NCBI RefSeq assembly: GCF_030167915.1
Contig: NZ_JARGNB010000001.1
Coordinates: forward strand, 1,736,001-1,800,000
DNA from: Aquabacterium humicola
Lineage (GTDB): Bacteria; Pseudomonadota; Gammaproteobacteria; Burkholderiales; Burkholderiaceae_C
Reading direction: 5' to 3'
Length of the DNA: 64,000 bases
Below are positions 1 to 10,499 of the stretch, one piece after another; position 1 is the first letter of the stretch; each line of letters begins with the position of its first letter. The notes below the pieces were generated by a model, which saw only the letters and a list, made by a program, of their open reading frames with translations, searched no databases and was not told the origin of the DNA. Position numbers and translations under genes: made by a program.

Positions 1-1993
<1,993 letters not shown>

Positions 1994-2065
1994 GGCGCGC
2001 TCCTTCGAAAGGTCGTTCGGGCCGGAGGTTACTGCAGCGCAGCAAAGCGCTCAAGCTGAAATTTT

Positions 2066-2120
2066 GGGGTCTGACCCTATTTAATTGTTTTCAGAATGCC
2101 AATGCGATTAAATGGGGTCA
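2066..2120. repeat. REP-like imperfect palindrome beside the RAYT gene
   Basis: Two 14-base arms, TGACCCTATTTAAT (2072-2085) and ATTAAATGGGGTCA (2107-2120), are inverted copies with one mismatch around a 21-nt loop. A second small palindrome, GGGTCTGACCC, overlaps the left arm at 2067-2077. Sequence of the form GGGGTC-TGACCCC next to A/T-rich ATTAAAT is typical of ends and REP-like elements that accompany RAYT transposases. It begins 3 bp past the stop of the RAYT-like gene and its T/A-rich bases stand out from the GC-rich surroundings. No matching copy was noticed on the other side of the gene. It could also work as a transcription terminator for the genes to its right. Confidence 0.6.
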
Positions 2121-2122
2121 TA

Positions 2123-2800
2123 TCACTCAGCTGCGGTCGTTGCCTTCCGCGGTCGACCGCGCGGCCGCGGCTGCATGGGGCGCCCGGTGTGTTCGGCCAA
2201 CTGCGCAAGAAACGCGCCGTCGCCCACCGCCCAGCCCTTGTGCACGGCGGCGGCGAGTTGCTCGCTGCGCCGGGCGGACAGGCCCTCGTCCAGTCGCCGG
2301 CGGTAGGCGAGCTCGCGGTCGAACGGGGTGTTGCCCAGGCGCCAGTACTCGGCGCAGTCCGCCAGCACGGCATCGCGGCGGGATCCGAGATGGTGCGGGG
2401 CGCTCGTCCAGCCGCTGTCGGCCGGCGCCTGGCTGTCGATGAACAGCAGGCCATCGAGCACCGCGGCACCCGGCTGCAGAACTGTCGCCCGGTAGCGGCC
2501 GTCCCACAGGCCACCGCGCCGGCCGTGACGCCGGTTGTATGCGCTCACGTACCGCCGGCCGAGCGCCTGGACGAACAGGCTCAGCCCGTCTGTGTGCACC
2601 GGTGTCGCCAGCAGGTAGACCTGCGGCTCCAGCAGGGCGTAGGCATGCAGCGCGACCTGGTGCTGGGCGGCGGCCTCGCGCGACACCTGCAGGAAGGCCA
2701 CCCGGTCGGGCTCGTCGACGAAGAGTGGCACGCCCTCGAGCGCCCGCAGCGACAGCAGGTGCACATGACCCGCCAGCGCGAGCCGGGTCAGCCGGGCCAT
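2123..2800 (-). CDS. REP-associated tyrosine transposase (RAYT) family protein, degenerate active site
   Basis: This 225-aa protein follows the layout of Y1/RAYT transposases: an N-terminal MARL..L..GH start, a middle HAYALLEP segment, then GRRYVSAYNRRHGR..GLWDGRYRA holding the catalytic tyrosine (Y84/Y88 region), and a basic RGRPRK tail. In active relatives the middle segment reads MPNHVHLL, the HUH metal site. Here it is EPQVYLL (Q60-V61-Y62), so both histidines are missing, and the usual 'IELNPVRAG' stretch is replaced by FIDSQAPADSG. The ATG start is 42 bp after the dgt stop on the same strand. The ORF is open and full length, so it is either a recently inactivated transposase or a protein kept for another purpose. 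A longer upstream reading frame exists but only overlaps dgt antiparallel codons. Confidence 0.75.
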   Translation of the reverse strand: MARLTRLALAGHVHLLSLRALEGVPLFVDEPDRVAFLQVSREAAAQHQVALHAYALLEPQVYLLATPVHTDGLSLFVQALGRRYVSAYNRRHGRRGGLWDGRYRATVLQPGAAVLDGLLFIDSQAPADSGWTSAPHHLGSRRDAVLADCAEYWRLGNTPFDRELAYRRRLDEGLSARRSEQLAAAVHKGWAVGDGAFLAQLAEHTGRPMQPRPRGRPRKATTAAE

Positions 2801-2841
2801 CACCGCCTCATCCGCATCGCCCGCAAGCGCGAGCGCCGGGC

Positions 2842-3984
2842 CTACGCGCCCGCCGCACCGAAGGCCTCGCGGCCGGTCAGGCGGCGGTGCTCGCGGGCCG
2901 CGAAGCGATCGGTCATGCCGGCGATGTAGTCGGCCACCGCGCGAGCGAGGTCCTCGCGGCGCGCGAAGTCCGCTGGCATCTCCGCCGGACGTTCGAGGTA
3001 GGTCGCAAACAGCTCGCGCACCACGTCGCGCGCGGCACCCGTCGTGGCCATCACCTGCGGATGCCGGTAGAGCGCGCGCATCAGGAAGCGCTTGAGCTCG
3101 ACGATCTCGCTGCGCAAGGCGGGACTGAAGCGGATCAGGGGCCCCATCGATCGTGCGGCCCCCGCATCGGCCGGGGCGGCTTCGGCCAGGCGTTCGGCGC
3201 TGCTGTCGATCACGTCGTGCACCTGCTCGGACAGCATGCGCCGGATCACCTCGAAGAGCAGGCGCCGGCCCGCGAGCTGCGGATGCGCCTGCAGCGCCGC
3301 TGCATGGTGGCGCTGCAGCAGCGGCACGGCCTGCAGCTGTTCGGGCTGCAGCAGCCCCGATCGCACGCCGTCGTCGACGTCGTGCGCGTTGTAGGCGATC
3401 TCGTCGGCCAGGTTCGTCAGCTGCGCCTCGAGGCTGGGCTGGGTGCCGTCGAGGAAACGGCGGGCGACACCACCGGGTTCGATCGCTTCGAGGCGCTCGG
3501 CGTCGCTGCGGGCGCAGTGCTTCAGGATGCCCTCGCGGCTCTCGAAGCTGAGGTTCAGGCCGTCGAAGTCGGGGTAGCGCTGCTCCAGCAGGTCGACCAC
3601 GCGCAGGCTCTGCAGGTTGTGCTCGAAGCCGCCGTGCCCGCGCATGCACTCGTGCAACGCGTCCTGTCCGGCATGGCCGAAGGGCGTGTGGCCGAGGTCG
3701 TGGGCCAGCGCGATCGCTTCGACGAGGTCCTCGTTCAGGCCCAGGCCACGGGCGATCGAGCGGCCGAGCTGCGCGACCTCGATCGAGTGCGTGAGCCGCG
3801 TGCGGAACAGGTCGCCTTCATGGTTGACGAAGACCTGCGTCTTGTAGACCAGGCGCCGGAACGCGGTGCTGTGCACGATGCGATCGCGGTCGCGCTGGTA
3901 GTCGTCGCGCAGCCGCGCCGGCGCCTCGGCATGTCGCCGGCGGCGCGACTGCGCCGGGTGGCTCGCGTAGCGTGCCAGCGCCAT
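2842..3984 (-). CDS. dgt: deoxyguanosinetriphosphate triphosphohydrolase-like protein
   Basis: A 380-aa HD-domain enzyme that hydrolyses dNTPs (classically dGTP) to the nucleoside and triphosphate in the cytoplasm. The metal-binding HD residues are visible: RLTHSIEV with H66, then AHDLGHTPFGH with H95-D96, and a later LTNLADEIAYNAHDVDDG. Length fits the short, type-2 subgroup rather than the 505-aa E. coli Dgt. The chosen ATG gives the family start MALARYASHPAQSRRR and lies 5 bp after the aroB stop, so translation is probably coupled in an aroK-aroB-dgt operon. Exact substrate range within this subgroup cannot be told from sequence. Confidence 0.92.
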   Translation of the reverse strand: MALARYASHPAQSRRRRHAEAPARLRDDYQRDRDRIVHSTAFRRLVYKTQVFVNHEGDLFRTRLTHSIEVAQLGRSIARGLGLNEDLVEAIALAHDLGHTPFGHAGQDALHECMRGHGGFEHNLQSLRVVDLLEQRYPDFDGLNLSFESREGILKHCARSDAERLEAIEPGGVARRFLDGTQPSLEAQLTNLADEIAYNAHDVDDGVRSGLLQPEQLQAVPLLQRHHAAALQAHPQLAGRRLLFEVIRRMLSEQVHDVIDSSAERLAEAAPADAGAARSMGPLIRFSPALRSEIVELKRFLMRALYRHPQVMATTGAARDVVRELFATYLERPAEMPADFARREDLARAVADYIAGMTDRFAAREHRRLTGREAFGAAGA

Positions 3985-3989
3985 CGCGA

Positions 3990-5096
3990 TCAGCCGCGGG
4001 CGGTGTGCGCCTCGATCGACTCGGCCACCAGCGCATCGGGCGCGGCGCGCATCACCGCGCGGCCCAGGCCATCGAGCAGCACGAAGCGGATCTCGCCGCC
4101 TTCGGCCTTCTTGTCGACGCGCATCAGCGCCAGCCAGCGTTCGATGGGCATCCTCGGTGCTTCGACCGGCAGCCCGGCGCGGCCGATCAGCGTGCGCAGC
4201 CGGTCGAACAGCGGGCGATCGATCCGCCCCAGCCGCATCGAGAGCGCCGCGGCGAGCACCATGCCGCAACCCACCGCTTCGCCGTGCAGCCACTCGCCGT
4301 AGCCGAGCCCGGCCTCGATCGCATGGCCGAAGGTGTGGCCGAAGTTGAGGATCGCGCGCAGGCCGGCCTCGCGTTCGTCCTGGCCGACGACCCCCGCCTT
4401 GATCTCGCACGAGCGCTTGACCGCGTGGGCCAGCGCGTTGCTGTCGAGCGCAAGCAGGTCATCCAGGGACGTCTCGAGCCAGTCCAGGAAGGCGGCGTCG
4501 GCGATCGGGCCGTACTTGATGATCTCCGCCAGGCCCGCGGACAGCTCGCGCCGCGGCAGTGTCGCCAGCACATCGAGATCGCAGACCACGCGCGCCGGCT
4601 GGTAGAAGGCGCCGACCATGTTCTTGCCGAGCGGATGGTTGATCGCGGTCTTGCCGCCCACCGACGAATCGACCTGCGCAAGCAGCGTCGTCGGCACCTG
4701 CACGAAGGGCACGCCCCTCATGTAGCAGGCCGCGGCAAAACCGGTCATGTCGCCGACCACGCCGCCGCCGAGGGCGTAGAGCACAGTCTTGCGGTCGCAG
4801 CCCGCTTCGAGCAGCACGTCGAAGATGCGGTTCAGCGTCTGCCAGTCCTTGTGCACCTCCCCGTCGGGCAGCTCGACCCGCAGCACGCGCCGATGGTTCG
4901 ACCGCAGTCGCGCGGCCAGGCGGTCGCCGTAGAGCGGGCCGACGGTGGTGTTGGTGACGATCAGCGCGTCGGCCGAACGGGGCAAGCCGGCCCAGGCGGC
5001 GTCGTCGGCCAGCAGGCCCTGGCCGATCAGGATCTGGTAGCTGCGGTCGCCGAGCTCGATCGGCACCTGCTGCGTCTGAGCGCTGTGCGTTTGCAT
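3990..5096 (-). CDS. aroB: 3-dehydroquinate synthase
   Basis: AroB (368 aa) converts DAHP to 3-dehydroquinate, the second step of the shikimate pathway, using NAD and a divalent metal. Recognisable family motifs are [15 protein letters not shown] (nucleotide binding), [12 protein letters not shown]...GKN, the metal-ligand segment [12 protein letters not shown] and LHGEAVG. The preferred ATG gives [22 protein letters not shown]; an ATG 42 bp further upstream is in frame but would add an atypical extension. aroK lies 81 bp upstream and dgt 5 bp downstream, all on the minus strand, as in many proteobacteria where aroKB follow pilQ. Confidence 0.97.
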   Translation of the reverse strand: MQTHSAQTQQVPIELGDRSYQILIGQGLLADDAAWAGLPRSADALIVTNTTVGPLYGDRLAARLRSNHRRVLRVELPDGEVHKDWQTLNRIFDVLLEAGCDRKTVLYALGGGVVGDMTGFAAACYMRGVPFVQVPTTLLAQVDSSVGGKTAINHPLGKNMVGAFYQPARVVCDLDVLATLPRRELSAGLAEIIKYGPIADAAFLDWLETSLDDLLALDSNALAHAVKRSCEIKAGVVGQDEREAGLRAILNFGHTFGHAIEAGLGYGEWLHGEAVGCGMVLAAALSMRLGRIDRPLFDRLRTLIGRAGLPVEAPRMPIERWLALMRVDKKAEGGEIRFVLLDGLGRAVMRAAPDALVAESIEAHTARG

Positions 5097-5177
5097 GCCG
5101 GGAGTGTAGAGGCCGCGCCTGTGGAGCCCCGCCCGCACTGGCGCGCCGCCGCCATCGGTCGCTGACCCGAAGCGCCG

Positions 5178-5747
5178 TCAGGACTGCGGCGGCATCGGCG
5201 TGCGGCCGATCGTCGCCGGCACGCGGCCGGGATCGATCAGTCCGGCGAGCTCGAGCTGCATCAGGATCATGTTGACCAGCGTCGGCACCGTCGGCCGGCC
5301 GGTTTCGATGACGTACTGGGCCGCGGCGCGGTAGAGCGGGTCGCGCTCGCGGTACAGGTCGCGCAGGCGGCGCAGCGGGTCGTTCACCTGCAGCAAGGGG
5401 CGCTGCGTGTCGTGCCGCACGCGCCGGAACAGCTCTTCCGGTGTCGAACGCAGGTAGACCACCGCGCCGGCCTGGCTCAGCGCGCGCCGGTTCGTCTCCC
5501 GCAGCACCGCGCCACCGCCGGTGGCCAGCACGATCTCGGGTCGCGCGCAGAGTTCGGCGATGACCGACTCTTCCTGGTCGCGGAAGGCCGCTTCGCCGTG
5601 CCGGTCGAAGTAGGTCCGGATCGGCATGCCGATCCGGTGTTCGATCTCGGTGTCGCTGTCGACGAACGGCCGCCCGAGCTGTCGCGCGAGCTGCCGCCCG
5701 ACCGTGGACTTGCCACAGCCGGGCATGCCGACCAACGCGATGGACAC
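5178..5747 (-). CDS. aroK: shikimate kinase
   Basis: AroK (189 aa) phosphorylates shikimate with ATP. The Walker A loop GMPGCGKST is at residues 7-15; the shikimate-binding D-D/R pattern (VDSDTEIEHR, then FRDQEE) and the GGGAV loop (TGGGAVLR) follow, and the lid segment RPLLQ is present. The start codon is 4 bp after the stop of the Ig-repeat lipoprotein gene, which indicates co-transcription with the pil operon. Length is slightly above the family norm because of a proline-rich C-terminal tail. Confidence 0.96.
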   Translation of the reverse strand: MSIALVGMPGCGKSTVGRQLARQLGRPFVDSDTEIEHRIGMPIRTYFDRHGEAAFRDQEESVIAELCARPEIVLATGGGAVLRETNRRALSQAGAVVYLRSTPEELFRRVRHDTQRPLLQVNDPLRRLRDLYRERDPLYRAAAQYVIETGRPTVPTLVNMILMQLELAGLIDPGRVPATIGRTPMPPQS

Positions 5748-5751
5748 GCGG

Positions 5752-7785
5752 TCAGTTCGGGTTCGTGCAGAGCGCCGCTTCCGGCCCCGTGCTACCCGGC
5801 AGGCGGACCATCACGACGCCGCTCTCCTGGAGGCCGTAGGGGCTCTCGACGAACGACGGCGCCGCATTGGTGTTGTTCACCTCGGTGGCCGGCACGGGCA
5901 GGTCGCCGACGAAGTTGGCACGACCTTCCGTGCCCGCTACGCCCGCGGCGCCGATGACGAGATTGAAGCGGACCCACGAGGCGACGTTCTTCGGGTACTC
6001 CAGGCGCAGGACGACGGAGCCGCTGGTATTGGTGCGGCTGGCGCCTTCGAACGACACGGCGACGTCAGCCTTTCGCGGCTCCAGTGCCGGTCGGCCGTTG
6101 GTGAGGTTGAAGCTGTTGTTGGCATCCTCGACGACACCGTTGCTGAACACCTCGGCGACACCGTTGCGGTTCAGGTCCTCGTTGTCGCAGGTCTTCTTGA
6201 TCACCTGGTTCCAGCGTTCGGTGCCCAGGGTCCAGAAGCCCTTCATGTACTGGAGCAGGTCCACCGTCGCGCTCACCTGCACGTCGGCCGCGGCCAAGCC
6301 GGACGAGTCGACGACCTGGACGACATACCGCTTCACGAACTTCAGCTTCGTGCTGTCTTCCTCGATCAGGTTGTTCGTGCCGATGGTGACCGACAGCGCC
6401 TGCGAGATGACCGTCAGCGTGGTCTTGGCCTCGTGCGGGCAGGTGCCTGCGGCGAAGTCCTCGGTGTGCCAGCATGCGCGCACGGTGACGCCATCCGTCG
6501 GGCTCAGCCGCGAGCCCGGCACGTAGGCGGTCGTCGCGACACCATTGGCGTCCGAGTACACCATCGTGGACCCGGACGTGAACGTGCCGCCGATCGACTG
6601 CTTGTCGCCGTCCAGGTCGAAGCGCACGCGAATGTTCTGCACCGGCGCGTTGTTGGCGGCAAGGAACAGCGCACGCACCGTCGCCTGGTTGTTGGTCGTC
6701 GCGGTGTTGACCGGAACCACGCTCGGGCTCGCCGAGACCGACGCCGACTGCACGGTGACCTGCACGGGATCGATCACCACCGCGCCGGACTGCACCTGGA
6801 CCGTCGACACGGTCTCGACGCCCGCGGCGGAGGCGCGGATCGTCAGCGGACCGGTGATCGCCGGCGCGGTGTAGTTGTACTCGTAGTCCCCGTTCGCATT
6901 CGTCGTGCCGGGGGTCTGCACGCCGCCGGGGCCGGTCACGGTGATCGAGCGCTGGGTGATCGGATTGCCACTGACGTCGAGCAGACGGTACTGGACCTTG
7001 CCCGGCTGACCGACGGCGATCGCCGCAGGCAGCAGCGTCGACTTCAACTCCGCACCGGTGATCTGCAGCGTGGCGGTGCGCGACAGCGTGCCGCTGCTGG
7101 CGGTGACGACGACCGGCCGATTGCCCTTGTCCTCGCCGATGCTGATGTCGCCGCTGACCTTGCCGTCCGCATCCGTCACCGCGGCGCTGACCTTGATCGT
7201 CGCGCCGTTGTTGACGGCCAGCGTGACCGGGATGCCGGCGATCGTATTGCGGTTGCCGTCCACGGCCACCACGGTGGCCTTGACGACCTGGGTGCCCGAG
7301 TTGTTCAGCTGCGACGACGACAGCGACAGCGTCAGATCCGACGCCCCGTTGTTGCCCTCGACGACCTGCAGCGTCGCGGTCTTCGTCAGGCTGCCGCTGC
7401 GGGCCGTGATGGTGATGGTGCGCGGCGTGCGGTCGGAGCCGATGCCGATCTCGGCGACCAGCTTGCCATCGGCGCCGGTCTTGGCGCCGGGCACGGTCAC
7501 GGTGGCGTTGCTGTCGGCGCTGACGGTGACGTCGGCATTCGCGACGGCGTTGTTGTTCGCGTCGAGCGCGGTAACGGTGGCGTTCACGGTCGCCGTGCTG
7601 CTGTTGGCGATCGTCGGCGAAGACAGCACCAGCACCAGACTGGAGACGGTCTGCGGATTGGTCGGGCCGACGAACGGCGTGCCGCCGCTGCCACCGCCGC
7701 CGCACGCGACGAGCAGCAGCGCCAGCATCGCGGCGAACCAGGTCCGCCAGGTCGTCAGGTGTCGGCCTGCTTGAGCAATCATCAT
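5752..7785 (-). CDS. large lipoprotein with bacterial Ig-like (Big_1/invasin-type) repeats
   Basis: A 677-aa exported lipoprotein. A signal peptide ends in LLLVAC with the lipobox cysteine at residue 28, followed by a Gly/Ser linker (GGGGSGG). Two clear tandem Ig-like repeats follow (about residues 45-140 and 150-245), with the Big_1 pattern 'ATVTALDANNNAVANADVTVS...T..DGKLVAEIGIG'; further Ig-like segments occupy about 255-345 and 350-450. The C-terminal third (about 450-677) is less repetitive. Start: two adjacent ATGs; the first follows AGG(TTCCTACCC). It sits 12 bp after pilQ and 4 bp before aroK, inside what is normally a pilQ-aroK junction, so it is probably made with the pilus machinery. 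Inferred role: surface or periplasmic adhesin-like or secretin-associated factor; no specific function is established here. Confidence 0.85.
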   Translation of the reverse strand: MMIAQAGRHLTTWRTWFAAMLALLLVACGGGGSGGTPFVGPTNPQTVSSLVLVLSSPTIANSSTATVNATVTALDANNNAVANADVTVSADSNATVTVPGAKTGADGKLVAEIGIGSDRTPRTITITARSGSLTKTATLQVVEGNNGASDLTLSLSSSQLNNSGTQVVKATVVAVDGNRNTIAGIPVTLAVNNGATIKVSAAVTDADGKVSGDISIGEDKGNRPVVVTASSGTLSRTATLQITGAELKSTLLPAAIAVGQPGKVQYRLLDVSGNPITQRSITVTGPGGVQTPGTTNANGDYEYNYTAPAITGPLTIRASAAGVETVSTVQVQSGAVVIDPVQVTVQSASVSASPSVVPVNTATTNNQATVRALFLAANNAPVQNIRVRFDLDGDKQSIGGTFTSGSTMVYSDANGVATTAYVPGSRLSPTDGVTVRACWHTEDFAAGTCPHEAKTTLTVISQALSVTIGTNNLIEEDSTKLKFVKRYVVQVVDSSGLAAADVQVSATVDLLQYMKGFWTLGTERWNQVIKKTCDNEDLNRNGVAEVFSNGVVEDANNSFNLTNGRPALEPRKADVAVSFEGASRTNTSGSVVLRLEYPKNVASWVRFNLVIGAAGVAGTEGRANFVGDLPVPATEVNNTNAAPSFVESPYGLQESGVVMVRLPGSTGPEAALCTNPN

Positions 7786-7797
7786 GGGTAGGAACCT

Positions 7798-9933
7798 TTA
7801 GCGAGTGGCGGGCCGCTCGGTCACGATCTTCGGCGTGATGAAGATCAGCAGCTCCGTCTTGTCCGAAATCTTGGTGGTGTTGCGGAAGAGGTGTCCGAGG
7901 ATCGGCACGTCGCCGAGGAAGGGCACCTTGTTGACGTCGGTTCGATCGTTCTGGGTGAAGATGCCGCCGATCACCACGGTGCCGCCGTTCTCCACCAGCA
8001 CCTGCGTCTGCGCATGCTTGGTATTGATCGCCGGGCCGGCCGTCGTCAGCTCACCCCGGCTGTCCTTGGCGACGTCGAGGTTCATGATCACGCTGCCTTC
8101 GGGCGTGATCTGCGGCGTGACTTCGAGCCGCAGGCTGGCCTTCTTGAACTGGATCGACGTTGCGCCGCTCGAGGTGGCGACCTGGTACGGAATCTCTTCG
8201 CCCTGCTCGATGACCGCCTTGGTCTGGTCCGACGTGATGACGCGCGGGCTGGAAACGATCTTGCCCTTGCCGTCGGCTTCGAGCGCGGACAGCTCGAGGT
8301 TGAGCAAGCGGTTGGCGGACGGGCTGAACAAGGACAGCGCGATCGACGCCGCCGAGGCGGTGCCCAGCGCGCTGGCGTTGGCCGGCAGGTTGAGCATCTG
8401 CGTCTGCGCGAAGTCGAGCTTCTCGTCGATCAGGTTGAGCTGCTTGCCGGCGGTGGTGTAGTTGCTGCCGATCTGCACGTAGTTGCCGCCGCCCACCTTG
8501 TAGCCGGGGATGCCGCCCGACAGGCCCCGCAGGTCCACCGCGCCGAGCTTGACGCCCAGCGTGCGACCGAAGGTGTCCTCGGCTTCGACGATGCGCGCTT
8601 CGATCAGCACCTGCCGCACCGGAATGTCGATCTTGGCGATCAGCGCCTGGATCTCCTCGAGCTTCGACGGAATGTCGCTGACGAAGAGCTGGTTCGTGCG
8701 CGATTCCCAGATCACGCTGCCGCGCGCGGTGAGGATGCGTGTCGTCGCCGTACTGGCGCCGCCGCCCTGCGACTGGCCGGTCAGGCCCTTGGCGACTTCC
8801 TCGGCCTTCGTGTAGTTCAGCTGGAACGACTGCGTGCGCAGCGGTTCGAGCTCGGCGATCTTCTTCTTCGACTCGAGGTCGACCTGTTCCTTCGCCGCCA
8901 GTTCGTCCTTCGGCGCGATCCACAGCACGTTGCCGGTCTTGCGCACGCCGAGGCCCTTGCTCTGCATGATGATGTCGAGGGCCTGGTCCCAGGGCACGTC
9001 CTTCAGCCGCAGCGTGACGTTGCCGGTCACGGTGTCGCTGGTCACGACGTTGAAATTGGTGAAGTCGGCGATGACCTGCAGCAAGGCCCGGACTTCGATG
9101 TTCTGGAAGTTCAGCGACAGCTTCTCGCCGCTGTAGCCCGGGCCCTGCGTGAGCTTGTTCGGATCGACCTTCAGCGGCCGGACCTCGAGCACGAACTGGT
9201 TGTCGCTCTGGTAGGCGCTGTGTTCCCAGCTGCCGCGCGGTTCGACGACCATGCGCACGCGTTCGCCGCTCTGGAACGTGGCCACGCTGTGCACCGGCGT
9301 GCCGAAATCGGTCACGTCGAGGCGGCGTCGCAGGTTCTCCGGCAGGGTCGAGCGCAGGAACTCGACCACCAGGCTCTGCCCCTGTTGCTTGATGTCCACG
9401 CCCACCTGGGTGCTCGCGAGCGAGACGATGACCCGCCCTGCACCATCCGGACCGCGGCGGAAGTCGATGTCGCGCAGCGGCAGCGCTTCACGGTTCTGCG
9501 GGGATGCGAAATGCACGCTCTCGGAAGGCGCCGCCACGGCGGGCGCGCCGCCCGCCTCCAGCACCAGCAGGAGCGCCTTGCCCTGCAGTTCGGCGCGGTA
9601 GTTCGAGGCCTGGCGCAGGTTCAGCACGAGACGCGTGCGCTCGCCGGCCTGGGCGATGTTGACCGTGCGCAGATTGCCCTGGTTGACCTCGACGCTGGAC
9701 CGTCCCATCGCATTGCCGACTCCCGGCAGATCGATCGCGATGCGCGGCGGCGTCTGCACCGAGAAGCCGTTGGGAATCGCCGTCAGCGGTGTCGTCAACT
9801 CGATGCGGACGACCTCGGCGCCGGCCTGTTGCGAAGTGGTGATCGACTGGATCGCGTTCTGTGCCAACGCGGCCAGCGGCGCGGCCAGCATCCATAGCCC
9901 GGCCACGAACCTCGCGCGCCACGTCTTGAGCAT
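7798..9933 (-). CDS. pilQ: type IV pilus outer-membrane secretin
   Basis: PilQ (711 aa) forms the multimeric outer-membrane channel for type IV pili. Order of parts: signal peptide (MLKTWRARFVAGLWMLAAPLAALAQ), two AMIN-type peptidoglycan-binding segments (about residues 25-120 and 150-250), a secretin/TonB short N-terminal domain (LSLNFQNIEVRALLQVIADFTNFN), an NolW-like domain and the C-terminal secretin domain with VIEQGEEIPY and VPFLGDVPILGHLFRN. I prefer the ATG at 9933 because CAGGAG lies 9 nt before it and it gives a clean signal peptide; an in-frame ATG at 9960 overlaps the pilP stop (ATGA) and would add nine residues. Penultimate pil gene of the pilMNOPQ operon. Confidence 0.96.
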   Translation of the reverse strand: MLKTWRARFVAGLWMLAAPLAALAQNAIQSITTSQQAGAEVVRIELTTPLTAIPNGFSVQTPPRIAIDLPGVGNAMGRSSVEVNQGNLRTVNIAQAGERTRLVLNLRQASNYRAELQGKALLLVLEAGGAPAVAAPSESVHFASPQNREALPLRDIDFRRGPDGAGRVIVSLASTQVGVDIKQQGQSLVVEFLRSTLPENLRRRLDVTDFGTPVHSVATFQSGERVRMVVEPRGSWEHSAYQSDNQFVLEVRPLKVDPNKLTQGPGYSGEKLSLNFQNIEVRALLQVIADFTNFNVVTSDTVTGNVTLRLKDVPWDQALDIIMQSKGLGVRKTGNVLWIAPKDELAAKEQVDLESKKKIAELEPLRTQSFQLNYTKAEEVAKGLTGQSQGGGASTATTRILTARGSVIWESRTNQLFVSDIPSKLEEIQALIAKIDIPVRQVLIEARIVEAEDTFGRTLGVKLGAVDLRGLSGGIPGYKVGGGNYVQIGSNYTTAGKQLNLIDEKLDFAQTQMLNLPANASALGTASAASIALSLFSPSANRLLNLELSALEADGKGKIVSSPRVITSDQTKAVIEQGEEIPYQVATSSGATSIQFKKASLRLEVTPQITPEGSVIMNLDVAKDSRGELTTAGPAINTKHAQTQVLVENGGTVVIGGIFTQNDRTDVNKVPFLGDVPILGHLFRNTTKISDKTELLIFITPKIVTERPATR

Positions 9934-9956
9934 GTTGCGGTTCTCCTGCAGTTCTT

Positions 9957-10499
9957 TCATCGCGCCTTCTCCTGCAACTGGAGCGTGCTGGGGCGCTCGA
10001 TCCATTCGCCGGCGGCGTCTTGCACGATCTCGCGCAGGGCCACCTCGGTCTCCGTGATGCGGGTGACCTTGCCGTAGTTCTGGCCCAGGTAGTCGCCCAC
10101 CTTGACCTGATAGAGCAGGTTGTCCACCCTCAGCAGCGCGAATTGCTGGCCTCCGCGCGTCACGCTGCCGACCATGCTCATGCTGTCCGTCGGATAAGCC
10201 TCCAACGGCTCCTTGCGGCGGTTCATCTCCGACGCCAGCAACGAGTTCGGCTGACGCGCCTCCTGCTTCAACGCGACGCTGAGCTTCTGGTTGCTGAAGG
10301 GATCGACCGATTGCGCGCCGTTGTAGGGCGCGGGGTCGAACTTCTTCGGCGGCGTCAACGCCTGCACATTCGGCTTGACGTCGCGCCGCTGCTGTTCCAT
10401 CCACGCGCCCAGGTCCTCTTCTTCGCCTGCGCACGCGGCCAGGAACACCGTCGCGAGCACCGGCACGAGCCAGCGCGACCTGCGGGCCGGAAGCTTCAT
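9957..10499 (-). CDS. pilP: type IV pilus assembly lipoprotein
   Basis: PilP (180 aa) is an inner-membrane lipoprotein linking the PilMNO platform to PilQ. The signal peptide ends LATVFLAAC, giving a lipobox cysteine near residue 23. A low-complexity stretch is followed by the PilP beta domain: LEAYPTDSMSMVGSVTRGGQQFALLR..., and VKVGDYLGQNYGKVTRI. Its ATG overlaps the pilO stop in an ATGA, indicating translational coupling. Confidence 0.95.
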   Translation of the reverse strand: MKLPARRSRWLVPVLATVFLAACAGEEEDLGAWMEQQRRDVKPNVQALTPPKKFDPAPYNGAQSVDPFSNQKLSVALKQEARQPNSLLASEMNRRKEPLEAYPTDSMSMVGSVTRGGQQFALLRVDNLLYQVKVGDYLGQNYGKVTRITETEVALREIVQDAAGEWIERPSTLQLQEKAR

